Positions 35,862-44,407 of a DNA stretch of 64,000 nucleotides are shown here, piece after piece. The DNA is taken from contig JAPPLJ010000060.1 in assembly GCA_028819475.1 (NCBI GenBank), forward strand, positions 62,001 through 126,000, in the 5' to 3' direction. Position numbers and translations under genes: made by a program. Under the pieces are notes generated by a model, which was given only the letters and a program-made list of their open reading frames with translations, made no database searches and was not told the origin of the DNA. Source of the DNA: Rhodospirillaceae bacterium. GTDB taxonomy: Bacteria > Pseudomonadota > Alphaproteobacteria > Bin65. Every line of letters starts with the position of its first letter. Position 1 is the stretch's first letter.

Positions 35862-36022
35862 GCCGGCGCCGTGCTTCGGGCCATTCGGTTGCTCCGCCGC
35901 GGCGAAAGGCAATGCAGGCCGCGGCCTTCATCCGGTTGACCGCGCGCCGGGCCGCGCCATGATGGCCGGCGAATATTCAGCGACCGAATCCCGCAAACAG
36001 CCAGCAACGAAGGAACCCAGCC

Positions 36023-36436
36023 ATGCCGGTGACGAAAGGCATCAAGGCCCTGGTCGAGGAAGCCTACGCCCGGGTCGAGACCTGGACGGTCGAGGACGCC
36101 ATCGCCCGCTTCGGCGACGACTCGATTCAGCTCGTCGACATCCGCGACATCCGCGAACTGTGGCGCGAGGGCACGGTGCCTAGCGCGGTCCACGCGCCGC
36201 GCGGCATGCTCGAATTCTGGGTCGATCCGGACAGCCCCTATCACCGCGAGGTCTTCGCGACGGACAGGAAACTGGTGTTCTACTGCGCCGCGGGCTGGCG
36301 CAGCGCGCTCGCCGGCAAGGCGATGCTGGAGATGGGCCTGACCAACGTCGCCCATATCGACGGCGGTTTCACGGGCTGGAAGAAGGCCGGCGGCCCGGTC
36401 GAGGAAAAACCGCAGCCCGCGCCGAAGCAGGGGTAG
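36023..36436 (+). CDS. Rhodanese-like domain protein
   Basis: 137 residues, single rhodanese domain. SIQLVDIRDIRELWREGTVP (about 37-56), VHAPRGMLEFW, and catalytic loop VFYCAAGWRSALAGKAML with Cys at about 90, then VAHIDGGFTGWKKAGGPVEE. It should carry a persulfide sulfur on the Cys. ATG with AGGAA a few bases upstream. Stand-alone gene; physiological acceptor unknown. Confidence 0.92.
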   Translation: MPVTKGIKALVEEAYARVETWTVEDAIARFGDDSIQLVDIRDIRELWREGTVPSAVHAPRGMLEFWVDPDSPYHREVFATDRKLVFYCAAGWRSALAGKAMLEMGLTNVAHIDGGFTGWKKAGGPVEEKPQPAPKQG

Positions 36437-36486
36437 GGGACGGAACACTGCTGATCGGCCCGGATTTCGGTTCGGGCAGAGAGATC

Positions 36487-36515
36487 GTAGGGGAGGGTTT
36501 CAAACCCTCCCCTAC
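36487..36515. repeat. REP-like palindrome, copy 3
   Basis: Perfect 29-base palindrome: 13-base arms beginning GTAGGGGAGGGTT and complementary to the end, with a 3-base centre. Best-preserved member of the family at 594 and 27324. Between the rhodanese and CoA-transferase genes. Confidence 0.75.
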
Positions 36516-36593
36516 ACGGGTTCGGACCCGCCGGCGGCCTGCAGAAGCGGACTCCGCCGCAGGTTTCGCCGATTTCGGGGGAGGAGGGCGTAC

Positions 36594-39143
36594 ATGACCA
36601 CCGATGCACCGGATCGCGCGGCGCCGCTGGCGGGCGTTCGCGTCCTCAATCTCGGCACGCGCTGGCCCGGCCGGGTGGCCGCCATGCTGCTGGCCGACCA
36701 GGGGGCGGACGTGGTCGAGATCGTCCGGCCCGGCCGCGAAAGCCACGCCGTCGACCCGCTGCTCGACCGCGGCAAGCGCCTGGTCGAGCTCGACCTCAAG
36801 AACGAAGCGGCGCAGCGCCTCTGCCGCGACCGGGCCGCGGAGGTGGACGTTGCGATCGAGAATATGCGCCCCGGCGCCGCCGCCGCGCTCGGGCTCGACT
36901 ACGCCGCGCTCGGCGGCGAAGGCAGCGGCCTCGTCCATATCTCCCTGCCCGGCTTTGCCGCGGGCGATCCGATGCGCGACGTCCCGGCCTGGGAGGGGAC
37001 CGTCTGCGCCGCCGTCGGCGTCTATTCCGACATCAGCCCCCTCGGCGCCCTGCTCGGCAGGCCGGTCTACACGGCGATCCCCATGGCGTCGGCCTATGGC
37101 GGCGTGCTCGGCAGCCTCGCCGCCTCGCTCGGGCTCTACCGGCGGCAGCGCACCGGCCGCGGCCAGCATATCGAGGTGCCGCTGGCCGATTGCGTGATGG
37201 CGGCCATGGCGCTGCTCACCTGCAAGATCGAGGGCCAGCCCGCGCGCTACAACTTCCCGCCGATCGACAACGCGGTGCTGGATCTCGTGTTTCCCGCGCT
37301 GCGCGACCTGCGCGGCGGCATGAGCGAAGACCATGTCGCCGGGATCGCGGAGTATGTCCGGGGCCACGCCAACCCGACGATCAACTTCTACGAATGCGCG
37401 GACGGGCGGATCCTCTTCGTCTGCGCCCCCGACCACGTCTACCAGAACCGCGCCTTCCTCCAGGCCATCGGCGTCTACGACCGGGTCATTGCCGAGGGGA
37501 TGGTGAGCGAGACCCCCTACACGGAGCACGACGCCGGCAATAATGTGAACAAGGCGGCGAGCCTGACCCCGGCGTGGCGCAAGCGGCTGATCGGACTCAT
37601 CGCGGAGGCGGTGAAGACCCGCCCGGCGGCGGAATGGGAGGCGACAATGCGGGCCGCCAACGTGCCGGCGTCGATGGTCCGGACGAGCGCCGAATGGCTG
37701 GCCGACCCGGCCGTCCTGGAGGCCGGGATCACCGCCGACCTCGACGATCCGGTCCGGGGCCCGGTGCGCCAGCCGGGGCGGTTCCTGTCGATCGAGAACG
37801 CGGCGGTCCGCTCGCCGGGGCTCCGGGCGGGCAGGGCCGCCGCGGAAGATTTCGCCTGGCTGGCCCCGCCGATGGAACGGCCGGACCCCGCGGGCACGGG
37901 GCCTGACGCGGACGCAGATTTACCGTCGCAAGGAATGCTCGAAGGCGTCCGGGTACTCGATTTCTCGAACATCGTCGCCGGCCCCGCCGCCGGCCGCACC
38001 CTTGCCGAACACGGCGCGGACGTCATCCGGATCGATCCGCCGGCGCCCCAGGCCGGGCCGTACGCGACCATGTGGTTCGGTGTCGACGTCAACCAGGGCA
38101 AGCGCGCCGCGGTGCTCGACCTCAAGTCCGATGCCGGGAAAGCCGTCCTTGCGCGGCTGGTCGCGGGCGCGGACGTCGTCCTGCACAACTTTCTCGACCG
38201 GTCCGCCCGGTCCCTCGGCATCGCGCACGATCAGCTTGCCGCGATCAACCCCGCCATTGTCTCCGCCCAGATTGGCGGGTGGACGGGAATGGCGCCCGGC
38301 CCCTGGGACGACGATCCGTCCTTCGATCCCGTGCTCCAGGCGGCGACCGGAATCATGGCGCGGTACGGCGACGGGCCGGACAAGCCGGTCATGCACGCCA
38401 TCGCCTCCTGCGTCGACTATATCACCGGCTTCTCGACGGCGGCCGGCATCGCCCAGGCGCTGCTGGCCCGGCAGCGCGGGCAGGGCGGCAGCTATGTCCG
38501 CACCTCGCTCGCGATGGCCGCGCAACTGGTCCAGTTCCCCCACATGGTCGCCTGGGACGGCATCGGCCCGGGCGCGGAGCCGTCCGGTCAGCAGGCGACG
38601 GGCGAAGGCCCCGAACAGCGCCTCTACGAGACGGCCGACGGCTGGGCCTGGATCGGCTGCCGCCCCGGCGACGCCGCCCGGCTCGCCGAAGCGCTTGGGG
38701 GGGCGCTCGGGGCGGCGGACGGCTCGGCGGATGCGATCGCGGATGCCGTGCGCAGGCTTCCGACCGCGGAGATCCATGCCCGGCTCGCGGAGCTGCCGGG
38801 CGCCGGGGCGGCTGCGCTCCGGACGCTCGCCGACATCCGCGCCGACCGCACGGTGGACGCGGCGGAGGCAGCGGACGGGCGCTCCAACTGGATGAGCAGC
38901 GGCTCCATAACCCTGCGCCGAGGCCCGCATCCCTCCGGCCATCCCACGACCCTGCCCCTGCCGACCTGGGTGCGCCCCGAAGCGGCGGCCGTCCGGCATC
39001 TCGACCCGGCGCCCCCGCCCGGCGCCCACACCGCAGAAGTGCTTGCCGGGGCGGGGCATTCGGACGAGGAGATAGATGGCCTCATGGCGAGCGGCGCCGC
39101 CCGGGACGGCTGGGCCGTCCTGCCGCGCTACCTGCCGACGTGA
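36594..39143 (+). CDS. Fused double class III CoA-transferase (CaiB/BaiF)
   Basis: 849 residues, two CaiB/BaiF domains in tandem (about 1-430 and 446-849). The first half has the catalytic Asp D199 in QHIEVPLADC, where class III enzymes form the aspartyl-CoA anhydride. In the second half the aligned segment reads SYVRTSLAMAAQ and residue 641 is Met in place of Asp, so that half is probably inactive and structural. Known single-domain enzymes work as interlocked dimers; the fusion would make a pseudo-dimer. GAGGAGGG precedes the ATG. It transfers CoA between organic acids; substrates unknown. Confidence 0.9.
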   Translation: MTTDAPDRAAPLAGVRVLNLGTRWPGRVAAMLLADQGADVVEIVRPGRESHAVDPLLDRGKRLVELDLKNEAAQRLCRDRAAEVDVAIENMRPGAAAALGLDYAALGGEGSGLVHISLPGFAAGDPMRDVPAWEGTVCAAVGVYSDISPLGALLGRPVYTAIPMASAYGGVLGSLAASLGLYRRQRTGRGQHIEVPLADCVMAAMALLTCKIEGQPARYNFPPIDNAVLDLVFPALRDLRGGMSEDHVAGIAEYVRGHANPTINFYECADGRILFVCAPDHVYQNRAFLQAIGVYDRVIAEGMVSETPYTEHDAGNNVNKAASLTPAWRKRLIGLIAEAVKTRPAAEWEATMRAANVPASMVRTSAEWLADPAVLEAGITADLDDPVRGPVRQPGRFLSIENAAVRSPGLRAGRAAAEDFAWLAPPMERPDPAGTGPDADADLPSQGMLEGVRVLDFSNIVAGPAAGRTLAEHGADVIRIDPPAPQAGPYATMWFGVDVNQGKRAAVLDLKSDAGKAVLARLVAGADVVLHNFLDRSARSLGIAHDQLAAINPAIVSAQIGGWTGMAPGPWDDDPSFDPVLQAATGIMARYGDGPDKPVMHAIASCVDYITGFSTAAGIAQALLARQRGQGGSYVRTSLAMAAQLVQFPHMVAWDGIGPGAEPSGQQATGEGPEQRLYETADGWAWIGCRPGDAARLAEALGGALGAADGSADAIADAVRRLPTAEIHARLAELPGAGAAALRTLADIRADRTVDAAEAADGRSNWMSSGSITLRRGPHPSGHPTTLPLPTWVRPEAAAVRHLDPAPPPGAHTAEVLAGAGHSDEEIDGLMASGAARDGWAVLPRYLPT

Positions 39144-39219
39144 AGGGGGCCGGCGGTCCCCGCTCTTCCCGATGATGGCCCGGCCGGGCCGCCCGGATGC
39201 GAAACGAACCGAAAACCCT

Positions 39220-39261
39220 GTTACCCATGTAACCGGTCCATAGTGTCACCCCTGTGACCGG
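39220..39261. promoter_or_regulatory. Two tandem 17-bp dyads (operator or IS end relic)
   Basis: GTTACCCATGTAACCGG (39220-39236) and GTCACCCCTGTGACCGG (39245-39261), 25 bases apart, each with 5-base inverted arms. They could be operators for the gene at 39387. Alternatively, paired elements like these remind me of IS481-family ends, which would make this an insertion-sequence scar. Confidence 0.45.
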
Positions 39262-39386
39262 TTTCTCACTCCCGGCGCCGATACACGAACTCGCACGTCA
39301 CCCGTCGCCCGGTCGAATTGATCCATCCGGGAGATCGGACTAGAGTGGCGAATCCCGGGAATTTCTCCGGCCTCGGCGGTCGCGTG

Positions 39387-40199
39387 ATGCAGCTGATTGC
39401 CAATACCAGAATGTATGGGGTGGGAGAGCGGTGCCGCCGGCTCTGGAACGAACTGGTGACGCACATCTCGGACGATTCCGGGGTTTCCCTCGAAATATTG
39501 GACCATGCCGCTCCGGCGCCCATGGCGGACCTGTGGAACCGCCCCGACATGGGCCTCGTGCAGATGTGCGGCTGGCCGTTCTGGCGCGCGAAACCGCAGC
39601 CCGGTCTGGTCGCCGCGCCGGTTCCCGATCATCCCTATTGCGGGGACCGGCCGCTCTACTGGACCGACATGGTCGTGCGGCGCGACGAGGCGGCGGCTAC
39701 GCTCGAGGAGCTGTTCGGGCGCCGGATCGGCTGGACCACCGAACATTCGCATTCGGGCTACAATGCGCCGAGACGAATGCTGCTGCCGCATTTCCTGAAA
39801 ACGGGCAAACCCCTGTTTTCCGAGAGCCGCGGCTCATACATGTCGCCGATGGGAATTGTCGATGCGCTGCTCGACGACGAGATCGATGTCGGTCCCGTGG
39901 ACGGCTATTTCCATATGCTGCTCGAACGCCATCGGCCGGAACTTGCGGCGAGGCTGCGCACGATCGCGGTAACCGAGCCTGCGCCGATTCCGCCCTTCGT
40001 CGCGTCGGCGGGAATACTGGAAGGCGAACTCGAAAAATTGCGGCGCGCGGCGGTGCGGGTCCATCTGAAGCCGGCTGCGCGGAAAATCCTCGACGATCTG
40101 GCCATAAGGAGATTTGTCCTGCCGGAAGCCGGATTCTACGAGGCGACCGAGCGCTGGAACCGGGAAGCGACCGCAAAGGGATACGAACGGCCGGCGTAA
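39387..40199 (+). CDS. PhnD-like substrate-binding protein, no signal peptide
   Basis: 270 residues of the PhnD/phosphonate-binding-protein superfamily: IANTRMYGVGERCRRLWNEL at the start, LGRRIGWTTEH-like and GSYMSPMGIVDALLDDEIDV with GPVDGYFHMLLERH near the middle. No signal peptide is visible; the N-terminus starts directly with the first strand, so it may be a cytosolic sensor or enzyme subunit. The ATG at 39387 is chosen over the GTG at 39384 and over a TTG at 39318 on family fit. No ABC permease adjoins; the next genes are a TRAP system, so a functional link is uncertain. Confidence 0.7.
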   Translation: MQLIANTRMYGVGERCRRLWNELVTHISDDSGVSLEILDHAAPAPMADLWNRPDMGLVQMCGWPFWRAKPQPGLVAAPVPDHPYCGDRPLYWTDMVVRRDEAAATLEELFGRRIGWTTEHSHSGYNAPRRMLLPHFLKTGKPLFSESRGSYMSPMGIVDALLDDEIDVGPVDGYFHMLLERHRPELAARLRTIAVTEPAPIPPFVASAGILEGELEKLRRAAVRVHLKPAARKILDDLAIRRFVLPEAGFYEATERWNREATAKGYERPA

Positions 40200-40378
40200 T
40201 GCACGAGACTCGCCGCCGGTTCGTCGGGCCAGCGGCGGATCGGCGGACTCCGCCCGGCCGCGTCTGCGGCTGCCACGGCTACGCTATTCGTGTATATGCT
40301 ATTTCACGGAAACAGACGCGGAGGTCACGGAGAAATCCTTTGGAAACAGGAATCTGTCCAACCGATCGGGAGGGAAAA

Positions 40379-41413
40379 ATGTACAGGCTGAAATTCACGG
40401 CGTTGGCGTTCGGCGTCGCGGCGATGGCGGGCGCTGCTGTGTCGCCGGCCGCATTTGCCGAAGACAAGGTGACAACGTTGCGCTGGGCGAGCTTCGTTTC
40501 GCCGAAGAGCACGAACAATGCAGTGGCGGTTCCGGCGTTTGCAAAGGCGGTGGAGAAAGCGTCCGGCGGTACGCTCAAGATCGAGCTCTACGCCGGCGGC
40601 ACCCTGGGCAAGGGCCCGGTCCAGCAGCTGTCCATGGTCGAAAACAAGGTCGCGGACATCGCCGAGGTCGTCGTTGCCTACTCGCCGGGGCGCTTTCCGG
40701 AACTGTCGATCTTCGAACTCCCGTTCCTGGTGAAGAACAATGCCGAGGCCGGGCTGGCGGCCTGGAAGCTGTACGAAAAGGGTCTGCTTTCGGATTTCGA
40801 CGACCTGATGCTCGTCGGGGTCATCATTTCCGGTCCGTACGGCGTTTCGGCGACCAAACCCATCAGGTCGATCAAGGATCTGGCCGGACTGCGGCTGCGG
40901 GCGGCCGGTCCGATCCAGAGCGAGATCGTGTCGCGGCTCGGCGCCGTTCCGGTCGGCAACATTCCCGCCCCGGGGATCGCCCCGAACATCAGCCGCGGCG
41001 TGATCGACGGGACGCTGATGTCGGCAAGCAACGTCTACACGTTTCGCATCGCCGACGCCGCACAGCATCACAATTTCGACCTGAAGCTCGGATCGGTCGC
41101 GGTGATCTTCCCGATGCGCCGCGACACCTACGAGAAACTGCCGGCCAAGGCGAAAGCGGCCTTCGACAAGTATTCCGGCGAATGGCTGACCCGTATCCTC
41201 GGAGAGGGTCTCGACAGTCAGCGCGACGGTGCGGTGAAGAAGCTCCGGTCCGGCGGCGGCCACACGATCCATAAATGGGATCAGGCGACCGTTGCGAAGG
41301 CCCGGGAACTGCTCGCGCCCATCGTCGCGAAGCACGACAAGGCCAATGCCAAGGGCGTCAATCTTTACAGGGAGGTGCTGGCCGCCATCGAGGCGGCGCG
41401 CGGCGCCAAGTGA
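40379..41413 (+). CDS. TRAP transporter solute receptor, DctP family
   Basis: 344 residues with a signal peptide (1-28, MYRLKFTALAFGVAAMAGAA then SPAAFAED). Mature part: LRWASFVSPKSTNN, IELYAGGTLGKGPVQQLSMV, and RSIKDLAGLRLRAAG (the ligand Arg motif of DctP proteins). GGGAGGG lies about five bases upstream of ATG. It heads a DctP-DctQ-DctM unit and is periplasmic. Ligand probably a carboxylate; not determined. Confidence 0.93.
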   Translation: MYRLKFTALAFGVAAMAGAAVSPAAFAEDKVTTLRWASFVSPKSTNNAVAVPAFAKAVEKASGGTLKIELYAGGTLGKGPVQQLSMVENKVADIAEVVVAYSPGRFPELSIFELPFLVKNNAEAGLAAWKLYEKGLLSDFDDLMLVGVIISGPYGVSATKPIRSIKDLAGLRLRAAGPIQSEIVSRLGAVPVGNIPAPGIAPNISRGVIDGTLMSASNVYTFRIADAAQHHNFDLKLGSVAVIFPMRRDTYEKLPAKAKAAFDKYSGEWLTRILGEGLDSQRDGAVKKLRSGGGHTIHKWDQATVAKARELLAPIVAKHDKANAKGVNLYREVLAAIEAARGAK

Positions 41414-41472
41414 CGCCTGACCTGCCCCGCCCGGCGCCCTGAAATTTGCGAGCAGGGTATGGGGGCCGGCGA

Positions 41473-42009
41473 ATGATTCGACTGATCGGGACCGCCGGGA
41501 ATTATTCGGCGGTCCTCGGGCTGGTCTGCCTACTGTCGATGTCCGCCGCCATTCTGGCCGACGCGCTGACGCGAACGGTCTTCAATGCGCCGATTTACGG
41601 CCTGAACGACCTTCTGGAAATCCTGACGCCCGTCATCGTCGCGTCCTGTTTTCCGGTAACGCTCGCAACCCTGCAGAACATTTCCATCCGCTTCCTGGGG
41701 CGGTGGCTGACTCCCCGGGCCGGGCAGCTGGTGGAACTGTTCGGCCAGGTCGCCGCCCTGCTTGTCATGGCCGGAATCGTCTGGGAAGTCGGGCGCTATA
41801 CGGCAAAGCTGGTCGAGCACGGGCAGTATACCTGGCTTCTCAAGATTCCGGTCTGGCCGAGCTGGGTCGTTTCGACCGCGCTGCTGGCCTTCTGCCTGCC
41901 GGTCCAGGCGCTGGTCGTCGCCGGCGTGTTCAGGGACTTCAGGCGCGGCCGGCCCCTGGCGGGCTCGGAATCCGAAATCCCGGATATGGTCGAGGAAACC
42001 CGGCGATAG
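41473..42009 (+). CDS. TRAP transporter small permease subunit DctQ
   Basis: 178 residues with four membrane helices: about 9-29, 46-66, 84-104 and 121-145. TRTVFNAPIYGLNDLLEIL and NISIRFLGRWL are typical DctQ sequences. ATG at 41473 has GGGGG near position -10; an earlier in-frame TTG is not needed. The TAG stop overlaps the proposed start of dctM. Confidence 0.88.
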   Translation: MIRLIGTAGNYSAVLGLVCLLSMSAAILADALTRTVFNAPIYGLNDLLEILTPVIVASCFPVTLATLQNISIRFLGRWLTPRAGQLVELFGQVAALLVMAGIVWEVGRYTAKLVEHGQYTWLLKIPVWPSWVVSTALLAFCLPVQALVVAGVFRDFRRGRPLAGSESEIPDMVEETRR

Positions 42010-43313
42010 TCGATCCCATCACCATCGGTTTGCTGTCGTTCCTCGGCATGCTGACGCTGATTGCGGTGCACGTCCCGGTCGGAATCGCGATGGCAATCGC
42101 CGGGGTCGTCGGGTTTGCGATCATGACGGGAGACCCGCTTGCCGCAATCTCGATGTTCGGGTCGGAAACCGCGAGCGCGATCTCCAGTCCGGCATTGATC
42201 ATCATTCCGATGTTTCTCCTGATGGGGTCGTTCGCGGGAGTCTCGGGGCTTGCGAGCGACCTGTACCATCTCGCCAATTCGCTGTTCGGGCATCGCCGCG
42301 GCGGGCTGGCGATGGCGACGGTGGCCGGCTGCGGCGGCTTCGGCGCGGCCTGCGGCTCGTCGATCGCGACGACGGCGACGATGGCGCGGATCGCGCTGCC
42401 GGAAATGGAGCGGCGGGGCTATGCGCAAAGCCTGGGCGCCGGCTCGATCGCCGCCGGCGGCACCCTGGGATCCCTGATCCCGCCGTCGTCGATCATGCTG
42501 ATCTATGCGTTTCTGACCGAGCAGTTCGTCGTCACGCTCTTCATTGCGGGCGTCGTGCCCGGCCTGCTGACGATCGCGATCTACTTCGTCGCCATTCAGA
42601 TCGTCGTCCGGCGTAACCCGTCGCTCGCGCCGGCCGGCCCCAGGCAGACCTGGGCCCAGACCGCCAGGACGGCGGCAAACAGCTGGGGCATCGTCACGAT
42701 CATCCTCATCATGACCGTCGGGCTCTATGGCGGGGTGTTCACGGTTATCGAAGCGGCGGCGGCGGGGACGCTCATCGCCTTCGGATTCGCGGTCGCCCGC
42801 GGCACGCTGAACCGGGACTCTTTCTTTCGGACCATCGGCGAAACGGCCGGCAATGTCGGCCTCCTCTATACGATCATCATCGGGGCCCACATATTTTCTA
42901 ACCTGATTACGATCACCAGGATGCCGGCCGCGCTGGTCGACTGGGTCGTCGGCCTCGGCCTGCCGGCGCTCGCCATCATTTTCGTGCTGGCCGGCATCTA
43001 CATCGCGCTCGGCGCCATCTTCGATTCCGTCGCCGCCATGGTCATCACCCTCCCCTTCGTGTTTCCGCTGGTGACGGACGGGCTGGGCTACGATCCGATC
43101 TGGTGGGGGATCGTGATGATCATGGTGATCGAGATCGGCATGATCACCCCGCCGATCGGCATCAACGTCTTCGTCATGCACGGTGTCCGGCGGGACATTC
43201 CGCTCGGCACCATTTTCCGCGGGATCGTCTCGTTCCTGTGCGCCGATTTCGTCCGGCTCACCCTCGTCATCCTGTTCCCGGCCATTGCGCTCTGGCTGCC
43301 GCGGACCATGTGA
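42006..43313 (+). CDS. TRAP transporter large permease subunit DctM, unusual start
   Basis: 435 residues, about 12 helices: GMLTLIAVHVPVGIAMAIAG, ATVAGCGGFGAACGSSIATT and LIPPSSIMLIYAFLTEQ are DctM signatures. Family members begin MDPITIGLLSF; here the codons are ATA GTC GAT CCC ATC, with no ATG, GTG or TTG until TTG 42030. GAGGA lies nine bases before the ATA, so an AUA start is proposed; otherwise the protein starts at 42030 with eight fewer residues. Coupled to dctQ by a four-base overlap. Confidence 0.9.
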   Translation: MVDPITIGLLSFLGMLTLIAVHVPVGIAMAIAGVVGFAIMTGDPLAAISMFGSETASAISSPALIIIPMFLLMGSFAGVSGLASDLYHLANSLFGHRRGGLAMATVAGCGGFGAACGSSIATTATMARIALPEMERRGYAQSLGAGSIAAGGTLGSLIPPSSIMLIYAFLTEQFVVTLFIAGVVPGLLTIAIYFVAIQIVVRRNPSLAPAGPRQTWAQTARTAANSWGIVTIILIMTVGLYGGVFTVIEAAAAGTLIAFGFAVARGTLNRDSFFRTIGETAGNVGLLYTIIIGAHIFSNLITITRMPAALVDWVVGLGLPALAIIFVLAGIYIALGAIFDSVAAMVITLPFVFPLVTDGLGYDPIWWGIVMIMVIEIGMITPPIGINVFVMHGVRRDIPLGTIFRGIVSFLCADFVRLTLVILFPAIALWLPRTM

Positions 43314-43318
43314 GGCGC

Positions 43319-44224
43319 ATGGCGATGGACCACAGAATGTTTCTGAGATCGCTGTCCAGGGCCGACCGCAAGGCGCTCGCCGAACAGAAGGACGGTCCCG
43401 GCCTGCGCCATCTGGCTGTCTACATCCTGTTGATGCTCGCCTTTGCGATCCCCATCGCCCTTCGCGTACCGGGATGGCCCCTGCTGATGGTCCCGCTCGG
43501 CATCCTGTTGGCGTTTCTTTTCAATCTCGAGCATGAATGCGTGCACACGACCCCGTTCAGGACGAAATGGATCAACGAATGGTGCGGCCGGCTCTCCGGG
43601 CTGCTGATCCTGCAGCCCTTTCAGTGGTTCAGATACTTTCACTTCTCCCATCACCGGTTCACGAACGACCCGGAACGCGACCCGGAACTGGTCGGCAAAC
43701 CGAAGCCGAAGACCGTCCGTCAATACGTCGTCTTCGCGCTGGCGCCGCTTTACTGGAAGAACAAGGTGCTTCTTCTGTTTTCGAACGCGCGCGGCAGGGC
43801 CTTCGACGAATTCGTGCCGGAAAACGCCTTCGGGCAGCTCAGGACGGAGGCGCGAATTTCGATCGGGATTTATGCGGCGGCCCTTGTTTTTTCGGTCTGG
43901 GCATCGCCGCTACTGGTCTGGATCTGGCTTGTGCCGCTGGTCGTCGGCTTTCCGTTTCTCAGGCTTTATCACCTCGCCGAACACGGTCTTTGTCCGGCAG
44001 TCGAGGACATGTTCGAGAATTCGCGCACGGTTTTCACCAACCGTATTGTCCGCTTCGTGACCTGGAACATGCCCTATCATATCGAGCACCATACGCTGCC
44101 GATGGTGCCGTTCTTCCGGCTTCCGGATCTGCACCGGCTCGTCAGGGAGCATCTCAAGACGACCAGCGACGGCTATGCGCGCTTTACGGTCGACTACGCA
44201 AGTCGACTGACGCCGGGAAGATGA
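43319..44224 (+). CDS. Fatty acid desaturase family protein
   Basis: 301 residues, integral membrane di-iron protein. Histidine boxes: LEHECVHTTPF (about 76-84), HFSHHRFTND (about 113-120) and YHIEHHTLPM near 262, in the standard spacing. Two to four hydrophobic segments lie around 35-70 and 190-220. It begins 5 bases after dctM with GAGG ahead, so it is probably in the same operon. It could hydroxylate or desaturate a lipid or the imported compound; the di-iron boxes alone do not tell. Confidence 0.88.
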   Translation: MAMDHRMFLRSLSRADRKALAEQKDGPGLRHLAVYILLMLAFAIPIALRVPGWPLLMVPLGILLAFLFNLEHECVHTTPFRTKWINEWCGRLSGLLILQPFQWFRYFHFSHHRFTNDPERDPELVGKPKPKTVRQYVVFALAPLYWKNKVLLLFSNARGRAFDEFVPENAFGQLRTEARISIGIYAAALVFSVWASPLLVWIWLVPLVVGFPFLRLYHLAEHGLCPAVEDMFENSRTVFTNRIVRFVTWNMPYHIEHHTLPMVPFFRLPDLHRLVREHLKTTSDGYARFTVDYASRLTPGR

Positions 44225-44253
44225 CGACCCTCGGGCAGCCGGTGTCGAGGAGT

Positions 44254-44300
44254 CCGATAGTGTCCCCGATAGTGTCCCCGATAGTGTCCCCGATAGTGTC
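44254..44300. repeat. 12-bp minisatellite, four copies
   Basis: Unit CCGATAGTGTCC, three full copies plus 11 bases of a fourth, between the desaturase and TPR genes. Confidence 0.9.
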
Positions 44301-44407
44301 AGGGCCGACTGCGGCTGTATCCTGTCAGCCGTTCGGCGGTCTTTGCCGGGCACCTCTCGCCGGACTATCGTCTCCGGCAGCATTGTCGTGGCGACGGGTA
44401 TCGAGCC

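Noticed and set aside
36604..37197. Second reading frames through the CoA-transferase gene
   Set aside because: They lack homology and are Arg/Ser/Pro-rich shadows of the 849-codon frame.
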